DNA of 64,000 nucleotides from Gammaproteobacteria bacterium (GCA_021773565.1 JAJFJZ010000025.1:124001-188000); one strand, 5' to 3'; shown: positions 54,587 through 64,000, numbered from the stretch's first letter. Translations and numbers: made by a program. Notes: generated by a model not told the origin, from the letters alone.

Positions 54587-55735
54587 CTACTCTACCGCCT
54601 GGGGATAGGAACCCAGCAACTTGACCAGACGGGATTCCCCACCCACATCATCCAGCAATTTTTTGATCTTCGGCTCCTGCTGATGCCCATCAAAATCTAT
54701 AAAAAATACGTAAGACCAGTCGCTGGTGCGTGAAGGCCTGGTTTCTATGCGGGTGAGACTAACGTTATGACGATGAAATGGTTCCAGAATACGGTATAAA
54801 GCGCCTGGTTCATTAAGAACAGATACCAGTATAGAAGTTTTATCCTGTCCGCTGGCGCCGACTTCCTGTTTACCCAAAACGAGAAAGCGGGTTTTGTTAT
54901 CACTCTGATCTTCAATATTATGTGCAAGAATCTGCAGACCGTACTGGTCTGCAGCCATCTCACCTGCAATCGCGGCTACGCCCGTTTGTTCAGCGGCCAG
55001 CTTTGCTGCCTCAGCATTACTCGCGACCGCAATGCGCTCCAGCGATGGCCAGTTGGAATCCAGCCAGTGGCGGCACTGCGCCAGCGACTGTTGATGCGAA
55101 ACAATTCTGGTCAGCTCATCTGGCTGCGCCTCTTTACCGGCCATCAACATATGACGGATAGGCAGCTCTACTTCTGAACATATTCGTAAAGGAGAGCTTA
55201 TCAAGCAGTCCAGCGTCTGGTTCACCATACCTTCTGTAGAATTTTCTACTGGCACCAGACCGTAGTGCGCCTTGCCTGACTCCACATCGCGGAACACATC
55301 ATCAATGGATGCGGCGGCCCGGGTTCTGACAAACTGACCAAATTGTTTTATTGCCGCTGCCTCGGTATAGGTACCGGAGGGACCAAGAAATGCGATGGAA
55401 AGAGGCTGCTCGAGAGAAAGACAGCAGGAAATTATCTCTCTGAAAAGCCGTGTGACATTTTCATCTGCAAGGGGCCCGGCGTTGGCATCTTTTAGCCGGT
55501 TCAAAATTTGTGCTTCGCGCTCGGGACGATAAAATACCGGTGCCTCCACGACGGAAGCGGGCACGGAACCAGAATCCCCTGGCTTTAACGAAGCCTTTTC
55601 TGCCTGCATTTTTATTGCCGCTACATCTTCGGCACACTGTGCCCGTGCGTTCAGCAATTCAAGCATCTGATCGTCAATGGCATCAATCCGGGTACGTATC
55701 TCGCCTAACAATTCATCCTGATTTTCTATGCCCAT
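54587..55735 (-). CDS. pheA: Bifunctional chorismate mutase / prephenate dehydratase
   Basis: 382 residues in three parts. Chorismate mutase is about residues 8-105 (IRTRIDAIDDQMLELLNARAQCAEDVAAIK). Prephenate dehydratase is about 110-285 (IAFLGPSGTYTEAAAIKQFG, GLVPVENSTEGMVNQTLDCL). The ACT regulatory domain is about 295-375 (ILVSVLNEPGALYRILEPFHRHNVSLTRIETRPSR), which senses phenylalanine. It commits chorismate to phenylalanine. A 20-residue serine/proline-rich insertion lies in the loop after the first mutase helices. Confidence 0.95.
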   Translation of the reverse strand: MGIENQDELLGEIRTRIDAIDDQMLELLNARAQCAEDVAAIKMQAEKASLKPGDSGSVPASVVEAPVFYRPEREAQILNRLKDANAGPLADENVTRLFREIISCCLSLEQPLSIAFLGPSGTYTEAAAIKQFGQFVRTRAAASIDDVFRDVESGKAHYGLVPVENSTEGMVNQTLDCLISSPLRICSEVELPIRHMLMAGKEAQPDELTRIVSHQQSLAQCRHWLDSNWPSLERIAVASNAEAAKLAAEQTGVAAIAGEMAADQYGLQILAHNIEDQSDNKTRFLVLGKQEVGASGQDKTSILVSVLNEPGALYRILEPFHRHNVSLTRIETRPSRTSDWSYVFFIDFDGHQQEPKIKKLLDDVGGESRLVKLLGSYPQAVE

Positions 55736-55764
55736 TCGATCTTCCGTTAACCCCGGTAATGTTG

Positions 55765-56847
55765 CTAGTACTGTTGCGCCTCAAAATCCGCTAAAAATTC
55801 GACGAGCGCATCTACCGCAGCCTCCGGTACCGCATTATAAATACTGGCGCGCATACCACCGACACTGCGATGCCCTTTCAAATTGACCAGGCCCCGCTCT
55901 TTGGCCAACTCGAGAAACCGCGCATCCATGCTTTCATCCGCCAATGTAAATGGAACGTTCATCCACGATCTGTTCTCTTCGGCTACCGGGCAAGTGAAAA
56001 AATTACTGTCATTGATTGCCGCATACAGTTTTCCTGCCTTGCGTGCATTTAACTCCGCCATCCCATCCAGCCCACCCTGGGCTTTGATCCACTTGAATAC
56101 CAGACCGGATAAGTACCAGGCAAATGTAGGTGGCGTGTTGGACATACTGTCACCGTCAGCATAAACCTGATAATCCAGGAGCCTGGGCGTTCGCGCTAGT
56201 GCATGCCCGATAAGGTCGTCACGTACCACAACCATGGTAAGACCAGCCGGACCCAGATTTTTTTGAGCTCCGGCGTAGATCACACCAAATTTTTTGATAT
56301 CAAGGGGCCGTGATAACAGCGTGGAAGACATATCCGCCACCAATGGCGTATCACCCGTATCAGGGTAGTCGTGAAATTCGACCCCACCTATAGTCTCGTT
56401 ACCTGTGATATGTAAATATGCTGCGTCACTGGATCGCTTCCAGCTTTCCAGTGCTGGAATATGTGAAAAATTGCTGTCTTCCGAGCTTGCAACAACGTTT
56501 ACCTCACACAATCTGCGCGCTTCCTTAATGGCCGCCCTGGACCAGCTACCGGTATTCAGATAATCAGCCGAGGGTTTGTCCCTTAAAAGATTCAGCGGAA
56601 CCATCGAAAACTGAAGGGACGCCCCCCCCTGCATAAAAAGCACCCGGTAATTCGCAGGGATACTTAACAACTCCCTAAAATCTGTCTCGGCCTGCTCGGC
56701 AATTTCCAGAAATTCCTTGCTGCGGTGACTCATCTCCATGACGGATAAACCCGTACCCCGAAAATCCAGTAGTTCATCCCGGGCCTGTTCCAATACAGAC
56801 TCCGGTAGTGCTGCGGGGCCTGGCGAGAAATTAAACGCTCGAGACAT
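55765..56847 (-). CDS. serC: Phosphoserine aminotransferase
   Basis: 360 residues from the ATG at 56847, 5 bases after the gyrA stop; an earlier ATG would run into gyrA. FNFSPGPAALPESVLEQARDELLDF is the standard N-terminus, VLFMQGGASLQFSMVPLNLL binds PLP phosphate, and VIYAGAQKNLGPAGLTMVVV has the Schiff-base lysine. It makes phosphoserine for serine and, in the same fold, for pyridoxal phosphate synthesis. The gyrA-serC-pheA-hisC-tyrA order is conserved in Pseudomonas. Confidence 0.95.
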   Translation of the reverse strand: MSRAFNFSPGPAALPESVLEQARDELLDFRGTGLSVMEMSHRSKEFLEIAEQAETDFRELLSIPANYRVLFMQGGASLQFSMVPLNLLRDKPSADYLNTGSWSRAAIKEARRLCEVNVVASSEDSNFSHIPALESWKRSSDAAYLHITGNETIGGVEFHDYPDTGDTPLVADMSSTLLSRPLDIKKFGVIYAGAQKNLGPAGLTMVVVRDDLIGHALARTPRLLDYQVYADGDSMSNTPPTFAWYLSGLVFKWIKAQGGLDGMAELNARKAGKLYAAINDSNFFTCPVAEENRSWMNVPFTLADESMDARFLELAKERGLVNLKGHRSVGGMRASIYNAVPEAAVDALVEFLADFEAQQY

Positions 56848-56851
56848 CGTA

Positions 56852-59479
56852 CTACTCTCCGGACTCGCCTGGAATTTCTTTATCACCAGCTACATCTGTA
56901 CTCGCATCGGTGTTTATTTCTGCAGCGGTATCTGATTCCGGGATTGCGACTTCTGTCTCTATAATGCGCTCAATTCCAACCAGATTTTCACCTGGTTTCA
57001 CCTTTATCAACCGCACCCCCTGTGTATTTCTTGCCAGCACCGATACCTCATCTACCGCTGTTCTCACCAATGTGCCCATGTCGCTAATCAGCATAAATTC
57101 CTCTCCAGGAAATACCTGAGCCACTCCAACCACAGGTCCATTACGCTTGCTGGTTTGCATTCCTATAACACCCTGTGCACCACGGCCTTTAACAGGAAAT
57201 TCTTCAACACGCGTGCGTTTACCATACCCATTCTCGCTCGCAGTTAGTATAAATCCACCCTCCTCGGGAATGATAAGCGCGATAACCTTGTGATTATCCT
57301 TTAATCGTATTCCGCGTACACCGCGTGCAGTACGCCCCATCGCTCGCACGTTTGACTCTTTAAACCGGGCTACTTTACCGGAGCTTGCAACAAGCAGTGC
57401 ATCGCTGTATCCATCCGTAATCGCGACGCCTACAAGTGTATTGTCTTCATCCAGTTCCAGGGCTATCAAACCAGTGCTGCGCGGCCTCGCAAATTGTGCA
57501 AGTGGTGTTTTCTTAACCGTTCCATTGGCGGTAGCCATAAAGACAAACTGGTCAGTCTCAAAATTCTTGACCGGCAATATCGCGGTAATGCGCTCGTCGG
57601 CCGCCAAAGGCAACAAGTTTACCAACGGACGACCTTTAGCGGTACGACTACCTACGGGAATCTGGAATACTTTAAGCCAGTAAACCTTGCCAGAATTGGA
57701 AAAGCACAACAACTGGTCATGCGTATTTGCGATAAGTAAATGTTCCACAAAATCTTCGTCACGCACAGACGTTGCCGCCTTTCCACGCCCACCCCGGCGC
57801 TGGGACTGATAATCGTCAAGCGGTTGAGTTTTTGCATAACCGGCATGGCTTATGGTGACGACCATATCCTCTTCATTTATAAGGTCTTCAACGGTCAGGT
57901 CCAATTGGCTACTAACAATTTCAGTGCGACGCTCATCACCATAACGCTCCAGCACTTCTTCAAGTTCGCCTACTACAACAGATCTCAGGCGATCAGACGA
58001 ACCCAGAATCTCAAGCAAATCAGCGATCTCTTCCAGAATGGCCTGGTAATCGCTGGTAAGTTTGTCCTTTTCCAATCCCGTAAGGCGGTTAAGGCGCATT
58101 TCCAATATCGCTTTGGACTGGCTTTCGGTGAGATAATAAAATCCGTCCCTAAACCCAAACTCAGGACCCAGGCTTTCCGGTTTGCAGGCATCAGCACCGG
58201 TTCGTTCCAACAATACCATCAATGTATCAGACGCCCAGCCTTGTCCCATCAGCCCTTCCTGCGCGATTGCAGGCGTTGCAGATTTTTTAATAAGATCGAT
58301 TACCGCATCGATATTGGTCAGCGCAACCACCAGGCCCTCGAGCAAATGTCCACGGCGTTTGGCTCGAAGCAGCAAAAACGAGGTTCTACGGGTAACTACT
58401 TCGCGACGATGATGAACAAAGGCCCCAACCATGTCCTTTAGATTCAGTACGCGCGGCTGACCTTCAACCAGAGCAACACAGTTTATTCCAAAGACATTTT
58501 GAAGCTGTGTTTGCGAATAAAGGTTATTGAGCACCACTTCCCCGGAATCACCCCGGCGAATTTCAATAACCACTCGCAAACCATCTTTATCAGATTCGTC
58601 GCGTAACTCTGTTATTCCCTCAATCTTTTTCTCTTTTACCAGCTCAGCAATTTTTTCTATGAGTCGCGCTTTATTTAACTGATAGGGAAGCTCGTGGATA
58701 ATGATCCGTTCACGATTATTTTTCTCATTTACCACCACTTCAGCACGGGCGCGCATATAAATTTTTCCGCGCCCCGTTCGATAAGCAGACAAAATACCCG
58801 CCCGACCATTAATGATGGCGGCCGTGGGAAAATCTGGTCCGGTGATATGCTCCATCAGACCATCGACGGTTATTTGCGGATCATTGATGTATGCGATGCA
58901 GCCCTTGATCACTTCGCTGAGATTGTGGGGAGGAATATTCGTAGCCATACCCACGGCAATTCCGGAAGAACCGTTCACCAGCAAAGTAGGTACACGTGTA
59001 GGCAAAACTTCGGGAATTTTCAGGGTCTCGTCGTAGTTGTCTACAAACTCGACAGTTTCCTTGTCCAGGTCTTCAAGTAGTTCTCCGGACAGGCGTGTCA
59101 TACGAATTTCTGTATATCGCATGGCTGCGGCGCGATCGCCATCCACCGAGCCAAAGTTTCCCTGCCCATCAACAAGTATATAACGCATGGAAAATTCCTG
59201 AGCCATGCGCACAATAGTGTCGTACACTGCGGAATCGCCGTGAGGATGGTACTTACCTATCACTTCACCTACTACCCGAGCAGACTTTACATACGGCCGG
59301 TTGTAGTAATTGCTCAGCTCATTCATTGCAAACAAGACACGACGATGCACGGGTTTTAAACCGTCACGTACATCAGGTAGAGCCCGACCGACTATCACGC
59401 TCATGGCATAATCAAGGTAAGCTTGTCGCAGTTCGTCTTCTATATTTACCGGGACGATTTCGTTTCTTGTATTGGACAT
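56852..59479 (-). CDS. gyrA: DNA gyrase subunit A
   Basis: 875 residues, full length. The catalytic tyrosine is in [12 protein letters not shown] near residue 122. The quinolone-resistance region reads [17 protein letters not shown], with the wild-type serine and aspartate at the positions equal to 83 and 87 of E. coli. The C-terminal beta-pinwheel begins with the GyrA box region [14 protein letters not shown]. The last 35 residues are acidic. Gyrase introduces negative supercoils. A promoter with an extended -10 box is proposed upstream. Confidence 0.97.
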   Translation of the reverse strand: MSNTRNEIVPVNIEDELRQAYLDYAMSVIVGRALPDVRDGLKPVHRRVLFAMNELSNYYNRPYVKSARVVGEVIGKYHPHGDSAVYDTIVRMAQEFSMRYILVDGQGNFGSVDGDRAAAMRYTEIRMTRLSGELLEDLDKETVEFVDNYDETLKIPEVLPTRVPTLLVNGSSGIAVGMATNIPPHNLSEVIKGCIAYINDPQITVDGLMEHITGPDFPTAAIINGRAGILSAYRTGRGKIYMRARAEVVVNEKNNRERIIIHELPYQLNKARLIEKIAELVKEKKIEGITELRDESDKDGLRVVIEIRRGDSGEVVLNNLYSQTQLQNVFGINCVALVEGQPRVLNLKDMVGAFVHHRREVVTRRTSFLLLRAKRRGHLLEGLVVALTNIDAVIDLIKKSATPAIAQEGLMGQGWASDTLMVLLERTGADACKPESLGPEFGFRDGFYYLTESQSKAILEMRLNRLTGLEKDKLTSDYQAILEEIADLLEILGSSDRLRSVVVGELEEVLERYGDERRTEIVSSQLDLTVEDLINEEDMVVTISHAGYAKTQPLDDYQSQRRGGRGKAATSVRDEDFVEHLLIANTHDQLLCFSNSGKVYWLKVFQIPVGSRTAKGRPLVNLLPLAADERITAILPVKNFETDQFVFMATANGTVKKTPLAQFARPRSTGLIALELDEDNTLVGVAITDGYSDALLVASSGKVARFKESNVRAMGRTARGVRGIRLKDNHKVIALIIPEEGGFILTASENGYGKRTRVEEFPVKGRGAQGVIGMQTSKRNGPVVGVAQVFPGEEFMLISDMGTLVRTAVDEVSVLARNTQGVRLIKVKPGENLVGIERIIETEVAIPESDTAAEINTDASTDVAGDKEIPGESGE

Positions 59480-59514
59480 TTAGTAATAGGAACCTTCAAA
59501 ATAGCGAACGTACA

Positions 59515-59541
59515 ATTTTAGCATATAAAGCATCCAAGTCT
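59515..59541 (-). promoter_or_regulatory. gyrA: Candidate gyrA promoter with extended -10 box
   Basis: On the minus strand TGC-TAAAAT (-10 box TAAAAT at 59515-59520, preceded by TGC) lies about 35 bases before the gyrA start. The bases 18 further upstream read GTGAGA, a weak -35 box. The TG-n extension usually compensates a poor -35. Tentative. Confidence 0.4.
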
Positions 59542-59617
59542 CACACTTGTCTTGCCTCGAAATGGCAATAATTAGGGCGCTTTAAACAGGACTGAAACAA
59601 GCCACACAGCTTAACAA

Positions 59618-60319
59618 ATGAAAGAAAACATAGATTACACAGAAATAGGCAAATTCGAGCTTCAGGCGGCCCGGTGGTGGGATCCTCAGGGAAGTTCCGG
59701 CCCTTTACACCATATCAATCCCGTTCGGCGGGACTATATTACCCGAAGCATGAATGTGGCAGAAATTGACGCAATTGACGTAGGTTGTGGGGGCGGCATA
59801 TTAAGTGAAAGCCTGGCGAAAGCAGGCAGCAAAGTTACAGGCATAGATATGGGTGAAGCAGCGCTCACTGTTGCGCGTCTGCATGCCCTGGAGTCCGGAC
59901 TCGATATAGACTATCTGCTGACAACGGCGGAACAGGCCGCAGAAGATTTTCCGCAACAGTTTGATCTGGTGTGCTGTATGGAATTACTGGAGCATGTTCC
60001 GGACCCCGCGTCCGTAGTTCTGGCTTGTGCAAAGCTGGCCAGGCCAGGTGCGAAACTCTTTTTTTCCACCATAAACCGTAATCCCAAGGCATGGATGCTG
60101 GCAGTGTTGGGTGCCGAATACGTTCTGGACCTGTTGCCACGTGGTACGCACGACTACAGAAAATTTTTGACTCCAGCGGAAATGTCCCGACATATACGTG
60201 CTGCCGGTCTGAAAGTAGAGGACATCAGCGGAATGCAATACAACCCTTTTTCCAAGACAGCCAGCCTGGATGATAATGTTGATGTAAATTATCTCATTCA
60301 CGCCAGTAAACCCGCATAG
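59618..60319 (+). CDS. ubiG: Ubiquinone O-methyltransferase (bifunctional UbiG)
   Basis: 233 residues. WWDPQGSSGPLHHINPVRRDYI is the UbiG-specific N-terminus, AIDVGCGGGILSESLAKAGSKVTGIDMG binds SAM, and LVCCMELLEHVPDPASVV is motif III. LFFSTINRNPKAWMLAVLGAEYVLDLLPRGTHDYRKFLTPAEM is the membrane-lipid contact region. It carries out two O-methylations in ubiquinone synthesis, which suggests an aerobic respiratory life. Divergent from gyrA. The next gene starts 12 bases later, with no phosphatase gene in between. Confidence 0.95.
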   Translation: MKENIDYTEIGKFELQAARWWDPQGSSGPLHHINPVRRDYITRSMNVAEIDAIDVGCGGGILSESLAKAGSKVTGIDMGEAALTVARLHALESGLDIDYLLTTAEQAAEDFPQQFDLVCCMELLEHVPDPASVVLACAKLARPGAKLFFSTINRNPKAWMLAVLGAEYVLDLLPRGTHDYRKFLTPAEMSRHIRAAGLKVEDISGMQYNPFSKTASLDDNVDVNYLIHASKPA

Positions 60320-60331
60320 AAGATTTGCTAA

Positions 60332-61117
60332 ATGTATGCTGAATTGAGCCAGGCAAGAAAGGGCTGGGCACATCCGATGCCGGATGGACTTTTGAAGGGG
60401 AAAACTATTCTGGTTACAGGTGCTGGTTCCGGAATAGGCGCCACAGCTGCACGGTGTTATGCCAGTTTTGGTGCCAATATAATATTGCTGGGCCGAACAA
60501 AAACGCGGCTGGAAACAGTATTTGATCAGATCACCGCCGACACAGATACAGACCCCGTTATCGTACCCTACGACCTGTCCAACTATGCAGACGGTGCCCT
60601 GGTACAGCTACGTGACATGGTTATCGAGCATTACGGTTGCCTTGATGGGCTGTTACACAACGCTGGCATGCTTGGAGACAAAACCCCGCTTGAACACTAC
60701 AACATGGATAACTGGGCAAGGGTGATGCAGATCAACGTATCTGCGGCACAGGCACTTACCAGTGTGATGTTACCCGCACTTAGAAAATCAGGGTCTGCTT
60801 CGGTGATTTTTACCTCTTCCAGTGTAGGCCGCAAGGGTCGTGCATACTGGGGTGCATACGCAGTATCCAAGTTCGCTGTTGAAGGTCTGGCCCAGGTGCT
60901 GGCTGATGAAACTGAACATGCAGGAGTAATACGTGTTAATACGCTCAATCCAGGTGCCACACGCACTCCAATGCGAGCTGCCGCCTATCCAAATGAGAAC
61001 CCGGAGAGTGTCGAAACTGCGGAAGACAAGATGGATCTCTATTTATATCTTATGGGCCCAGATTCAGGCGGAGTAACGAGTCGCCAGTTCACTTGTGCAG
61101 ACTGGCAACCGGCTTAG
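60332..61117 (+). CDS. yciK: YciK-like SDR oxidoreductase
   Basis: 261 residues. LLKGKTILVTGAGSGIGATAARCYASFGANIILLGR is the YciK-type N-terminus, GLLHNAGMLGDKTPLEHY follows, FTSSSVGRKGRAYWGAYAVSKFAVEGL has the catalytic Ser, Tyr and Lys. The role of YciK is not firmly known. The ATG at 60377 (MPDGLLKG) would match family length better; neither start has a strong ribosome site. It sits after ubiG as in Pseudomonas, but there a phosphatase gene (mupP/gph) comes first. Confidence 0.85.
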   Translation: MYAELSQARKGWAHPMPDGLLKGKTILVTGAGSGIGATAARCYASFGANIILLGRTKTRLETVFDQITADTDTDPVIVPYDLSNYADGALVQLRDMVIEHYGCLDGLLHNAGMLGDKTPLEHYNMDNWARVMQINVSAAQALTSVMLPALRKSGSASVIFTSSSVGRKGRAYWGAYAVSKFAVEGLAQVLADETEHAGVIRVNTLNPGATRTPMRAAAYPNENPESVETAEDKMDLYLYLMGPDSGGVTSRQFTCADWQPA

Positions 61118-61141
61118 AGACAATACAATTCACCTCGCGGC

Positions 61142-62014
61142 CTAACGTTGCTGTCGGCTGCGACGTCTACGCCTGGCACCTTTTTCAAGCCCCGGATATG
61201 CAATTAGAACAGAATCGACAGGTTTTCGTTCCGGTACCAGTTCCGGTTCCGGCAGGGACAACAATCTATATAATCCTTTAACGTCCTCGACACTTAATTC
61301 CTGGCGGCGCCCACGCAAAAGCGCCGATGGCAGTATTACCGGACCAAAGCGAACGCGTTTTAAACGACTAATTCGAATGCCCTGTGACTCAAAAAGCCTC
61401 CTTACTTCCCGGTTGCGACCTTCCAGTACCACAACGTGATACCAGTGGTTACGCCCCGTCCCATCAAAATAGCGAATGTCAGCAAACTTTGCATATCCAT
61501 CCTCCAGCTCTACGCCATTTTTGAGTGCTTTAAGAACATCAGCGTCAATCTCGCCATCTACCCTAACAGCATACTCACGGTCGATATTGGCAGAAGGATG
61601 CATCATGCGATTGGCAAAATTCCCATCATTACTCAGCAATAACAAGCCGCTGGTGTTGATGTCCAGGCGACCGATACTAATCCAGCGCCCCAGATTCAGT
61701 TTCGGCAGGTCATCAAAACAGGTGGTTCGTCCTTCAGGATCGGATCGCGTGCAAATTACGCCCTCCTGTTTGTTCAACAATATAATGCGCGGTCGAATTT
61801 CAACGCGCCTGAGCATCTGACCATCCACTTTTATCATATCATCATTACCAGCACGATCTCCCAACTTTGCCGGTTTTTCGTTTAGGCTTACCCGTCCTGC
61901 AGTAATCCAGCGCTCCATCTCACGCCGGGATCCGACGCCCATTCGCGCCAGAATTTTCTGCAGTTTTTCACCTTCCGGTGCATTGTCCTGCGCCTGATCT
62001 GTTTCTGAAGTCAC
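61142..62014 (-). CDS. rluB: 23S rRNA pseudouridine synthase B
   Basis: 290 residues. An S4 RNA-binding domain (KLQKILARMGVGSRREMERWITAGRVSLNEK) is followed by the RsuA-family catalytic domain with the aspartate in ISIGRLDINTSGLLLLSNDG. VVVLEGRNREVRRLFESQG is the third family motif. It makes pseudouridine 2605 in 23S rRNA. A basic tail (KGARRRRRSRQQR) ends the protein. It follows scpB by 8 bases, the common scpA-scpB-rluB order. Confidence 0.93.
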   Translation of the reverse strand: MTSETDQAQDNAPEGEKLQKILARMGVGSRREMERWITAGRVSLNEKPAKLGDRAGNDDMIKVDGQMLRRVEIRPRIILLNKQEGVICTRSDPEGRTTCFDDLPKLNLGRWISIGRLDINTSGLLLLSNDGNFANRMMHPSANIDREYAVRVDGEIDADVLKALKNGVELEDGYAKFADIRYFDGTGRNHWYHVVVLEGRNREVRRLFESQGIRISRLKRVRFGPVILPSALLRGRRQELSVEDVKGLYRLLSLPEPELVPERKPVDSVLIAYPGLEKGARRRRRSRQQR

Positions 62015-62022
62015 TTTATTCT

Positions 62023-62820
62023 CTACTCGTCGGACTGGAAAACAGTCCTGGGAAATTCGACCACGTCGGCCAGGGTGCGATCCGGGGACTGTTCATCTCG
62101 CACTTGCGGTTCCTGATCCTCCAACAGAGGCTGTTTTGAATCGTCGTTCACGTTTTGCGAATCCATTTCCAGATTTACTTCCACACCCAATTCATTCAAT
62201 TCGGATTCATCCTCCTCCGGAAGAGAGAGGGATGGCCTGGGTTGATAATCAACATTTTCAGTTTCCGCCAGGGGTTCTGTCAGCGCACGGATATCTGCAA
62301 GTGTGGGTAACTCGGCAAGGGTTTTCAGATTAAAATAATCCAGAAATGCCTTTGTTGTGCCATACATTGCCGGTCTGCCCGGAACCTCCCTGTGACCCAC
62401 AACTCTCACCCAATTGCGCTCAATCAGCGTGCGCATGATATTAGTGCTTACAGATACGCCACGCACCTGCTCGATATCACCCCGGGTTACAGGCTGTTTA
62501 TAGGCGACCAATGAAAGCGTCTCAAGCAGCGCTCGTGTATAGCGTGGTGGCTTGTCCTCCATCATGCGCCCCACCCATGGGCTGAATTCCTGTTTAACCT
62601 GCAAACGATACCCTGAAGCCACCTTCTTGAGTTCTATTCCGCGTTGATCACAATCCTCCGCCAACGCGGTCAGTGCATTTTTTATCAACTCTCTATCCAG
62701 CAAGTCGTCTTCGAATTCGTCATCACGAAACAGAGCGACAATTGCATCAAGGGTCATCGGGGAATCAGCGCACACCAGGGCTGCTTCGATAATTTGTCTA
62801 ACCTTCTGTGGATCCATCAT
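62023..62820 (-). CDS. scpB: Segregation and condensation protein B
   Basis: 265 residues. Two winged-helix domains lie between residues 5 and 170 (IIEAALVCADSPMTLDAIVALF, and YTRALLETLSLVAYKQPVTRGDIEQVRGVSVS). The C-terminal 90 residues are acidic and of low complexity, longer than in many ScpB proteins. ScpB with ScpA and SMC (or MksB) forms a chromosome-compacting complex. The start overlaps the scpA end by 23 bases. Confidence 0.92.
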   Translation of the reverse strand: MMDPQKVRQIIEAALVCADSPMTLDAIVALFRDDEFEDDLLDRELIKNALTALAEDCDQRGIELKKVASGYRLQVKQEFSPWVGRMMEDKPPRYTRALLETLSLVAYKQPVTRGDIEQVRGVSVSTNIMRTLIERNWVRVVGHREVPGRPAMYGTTKAFLDYFNLKTLAELPTLADIRALTEPLAETENVDYQPRPSLSLPEEDESELNELGVEVNLEMDSQNVNDDSKQPLLEDQEPQVRDEQSPDRTLADVVEFPRTVFQSDE

Positions 62821-63781
62821 TTACCCTCTCCCGGGCATCCTCATTCGTAAAAGCGTCATTTTTCCCTACGCCACCTGTCGACGCCCGCACATATATCGGC
62901 GCGAAGGGTTCACTTTGAACTATCTCCACCAGAAATTCCTTCATTAGCTCCATTAGCGCAAGAAACGTGACTATTACACCTCGACGACCCTCGCTCTCAT
63001 CAAACAGATTTACAAAGGGAACAAACTCTGTGGAGTTTTGAATGCGGGCAAGTACATCCGTCATTCTCTCGCGAACCGATAGGGGTTCTAATAATACGGA
63101 ATGCTGTTGTTGCATATCTGCACGATGCAGGACTTGCGATAATGCCAGGAGCACCTCTTTCAGATCTACCTGCGGGTCTGCAATCTTTTTGATCAGTTTG
63201 GGAGGCTCTGCGGTTGCTGGATGTATATCCCGCTCCATACGCGGAATCTCCGCAAGGTTTTCCGCGGCAGATTTGAGTTGTTCATATTCCTGCAAGCGCC
63301 TGATTAATTGCATGCGAGGGTCGCTTTCGTCTTCATCCTCACTTACCGGCCTTGGCAACAACATGCGCGATTTTATCTCGGCCAGCAACGCCGCCATAAG
63401 AAGATACTCCGCAGCAAGCTCAAGCTGTAAGGCTTCCATCAACTCAATATAGGTCATGTACTGACGTGTAACCTTGGCAACCTCAATCTCCAGAATATCG
63501 AGATTCTGCCTTCGAATAAGATACAATAATAAATCCAGCGGACCCTCGAAGGTTTCCAGAAATACTTCCATCGCGTCCGGCGGAATGTACAAATCTGTAG
63601 GCGTTTCCCGATAAGGCTCACCTGAAACCATGGCAAGAATGTCCGGGCCATTATCTTCATCGCGAAGTGATTTCAGCTGTGCGTGGTTTTGCTCCGGGTC
63701 AGCATGCATTTTGGGCTCAGGCTGTCTATTTGGCTCAGGCTGTTTATTTGGCTCAGGCTGTCTATCTCGATGATCACTCAT
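62798..63781 (-). CDS. scpA: Segregation and condensation protein A
   Basis: 327 residues. The kleisin core starts near residue 70 (VFLETFEGPLDLLLYLIRRQNLDILEIEVAKVTRQYMTYIE) and continues with YLLMAALLAEIKSRMLLPRP. The C-terminal winged helix region has VIVTFLALMELMKEFLVEIVQSEPFAPIYV. The first 30 residues hold three copies of a six-residue Q/R/K-PEPN unit from an 18-base DNA repeat, a part absent from most ScpA proteins. A later in-frame start is possible. Followed by scpB. Confidence 0.92.
   Translation of the reverse strand: MSDHRDRQPEPNKQPEPNRQPEPKMHADPEQNHAQLKSLRDEDNGPDILAMVSGEPYRETPTDLYIPPDAMEVFLETFEGPLDLLLYLIRRQNLDILEIEVAKVTRQYMTYIELMEALQLELAAEYLLMAALLAEIKSRMLLPRPVSEDEDESDPRMQLIRRLQEYEQLKSAAENLAEIPRMERDIHPATAEPPKLIKKIADPQVDLKEVLLALSQVLHRADMQQQHSVLLEPLSVRERMTDVLARIQNSTEFVPFVNLFDESEGRRGVIVTFLALMELMKEFLVEIVQSEPFAPIYVRASTGGVGKNDAFTNEDARERVNDGSTEG
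63714..63767. repeat. Three tandem 18-base repeats in the scpA 5' end
   Basis: The unit GGCTCAGGCTGTCTATTT starts at 63714, 63732 and 63750; the second and third copies each differ at one base. In frame, it encodes the QPEPN/R repeat near the ScpA N-terminus. Confidence 0.9.
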
Positions 63782-63834
63782 ATCGCGGACTCCAGTATTT
63801 ACCTGCTTTTAGCACTTTGCCTGCCTGTGCATTT

Positions 63835-64000
63835 CTAACGATGGGACAAGCCTATCGCCGCCCGTACTTCTTCCAAGGTTTCCCGGGCTACGTCGCGTGC
63901 GTGTTCAGAGCCTTCTGCCACAATTGTGTTTACCAGACCCGGGTTCTCTTCAAATTGAACTGCACGCTCCCGTATTGGCAGTAACTCTGCATTGATATTA
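63835..64000 (-). CDS. trpS: Tryptophanyl-tRNA synthetase, C-terminal end (runs off the window)
   Basis: Reading the minus strand into the stop TAG at 63835-63837 gives NINAELLPIRERAVQFEENP and EGSEHARDVARETLEEVRAAIGLSHR. This is the C-terminal end of bacterial TrpS, whose final helices carry I-R-E-R and the E-G-S-x-x-A-R-x-V-A-x-x-T-L segment. About 55 residues are visible. trpS-scpA-scpB-rluB is the usual order. The 53-base gap before scpA shows no terminator. Confidence 0.85.
   Translation of the reverse strand, partial: NINAELLPIRERAVQFEENPGLVNTIVAEGSEHARDVARETLEEVRAAIGLSHR

Noticed and set aside
57740-58441. 233-residue open frame on the plus strand inside gyrA
   Set aside because: It is antisense to the conserved breakage-reunion domain of GyrA and has no recognisable domain.
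1-64000. tRNA, rRNA, CRISPR arrays, insertion sequences or prophage genes
   Set aside because: No cloverleaf-like segments, no regular spaced repeats beyond the short in-frame ones, and no transposase, integrase or phage structural products were recognised. The holin-IV-like protein belongs to a bacterial membrane family.

Overview
The window looks like a chromosomal segment of a Gram-negative, aerobic gammaproteobacterium, probably free-living and marine. Base composition looks close to 50% G+C (not counted). The housekeeping order gyrA-serC-pheA-hisC-tyrA-cmk-rpsA-ihfB next to an O-antigen locus matches the Pseudomonas arrangement. The taxon (an OM60/NOR5-, SAR92- or Porticoccaceae-like lineage) is my inference and not a direct reading. 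No tRNA, rRNA, CRISPR array, insertion sequence or prophage was found, and no gap between genes reaches 300 bases.

Region 1 (1-9.3 kb): the start of a Nudix gene, a class V aminotransferase, and a minus-strand catabolic operon (P450, OB-fold/DUF35 protein, thiolase, acyl-CoA dehydrogenase, SDR) of the kind that shortens steroid or terpenoid side chains. Then come an unknown membrane-anchored coiled-coil protein, a TMEM175-like channel, an exported esterase and a RidA protein.

Region 2 (9.4-14.4 kb) is the most interesting part. A plus-strand operon encodes an LLM flavin oxidoreductase, an ArsC-fold protein with an in-frame UGA (GGU-TSC), a VOC protein, an alpha/beta hydrolase, a four-helix membrane protein, and a ResA-like redoxin with a second in-frame UGA (WAPY-U-GC). 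Each UGA sits at the redox-active position and is followed at the right distance by a hairpin fitting the bacterial SECIS pattern. I read both as selenoproteins that ordinary gene calling would truncate or split.

Region 3 (14.4-24.7 kb): polysaccharide genes (two GT2, two GT4, a YhcB/ZapG-like protein, a sugar C-methyltransferase, two GDP-mannose 4,6-dehydratase paralogues, a methyltransferase and a Wzx flippase). Region 4 (24.8-42.3 kb): an M61-like protease, a FemAB-like (DUF482) protein, a DUF3014 protein, asnS, a heterodimeric ABC exporter, a GPH-type transporter, a translationally coupled FAD monooxygenase / epoxide hydrolase / D-aminoacylase operon with two small unknown genes and a TetR regulator, a DUF1643 protein and a DadA-like oxidase. 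Region 5 (42.4-47.5 kb): a WbpM/WbpL/WbpV/GT4 module that starts O-antigen synthesis.

Region 6 (47.6-64 kb): housekeeping genes comEA-like, lapB, lapA, ihfB, rpsA, cmk, tyrA, hisC, pheA, serC and gyrA on the minus strand; ubiG and a YciK-like SDR on the plus strand; then rluB, scpB, scpA and the end of trpS on the minus strand. Compared with Pseudomonas, aroA is absent from the tyrA-cmk junction and the mupP/gph phosphatase is absent between ubiG and yciK.
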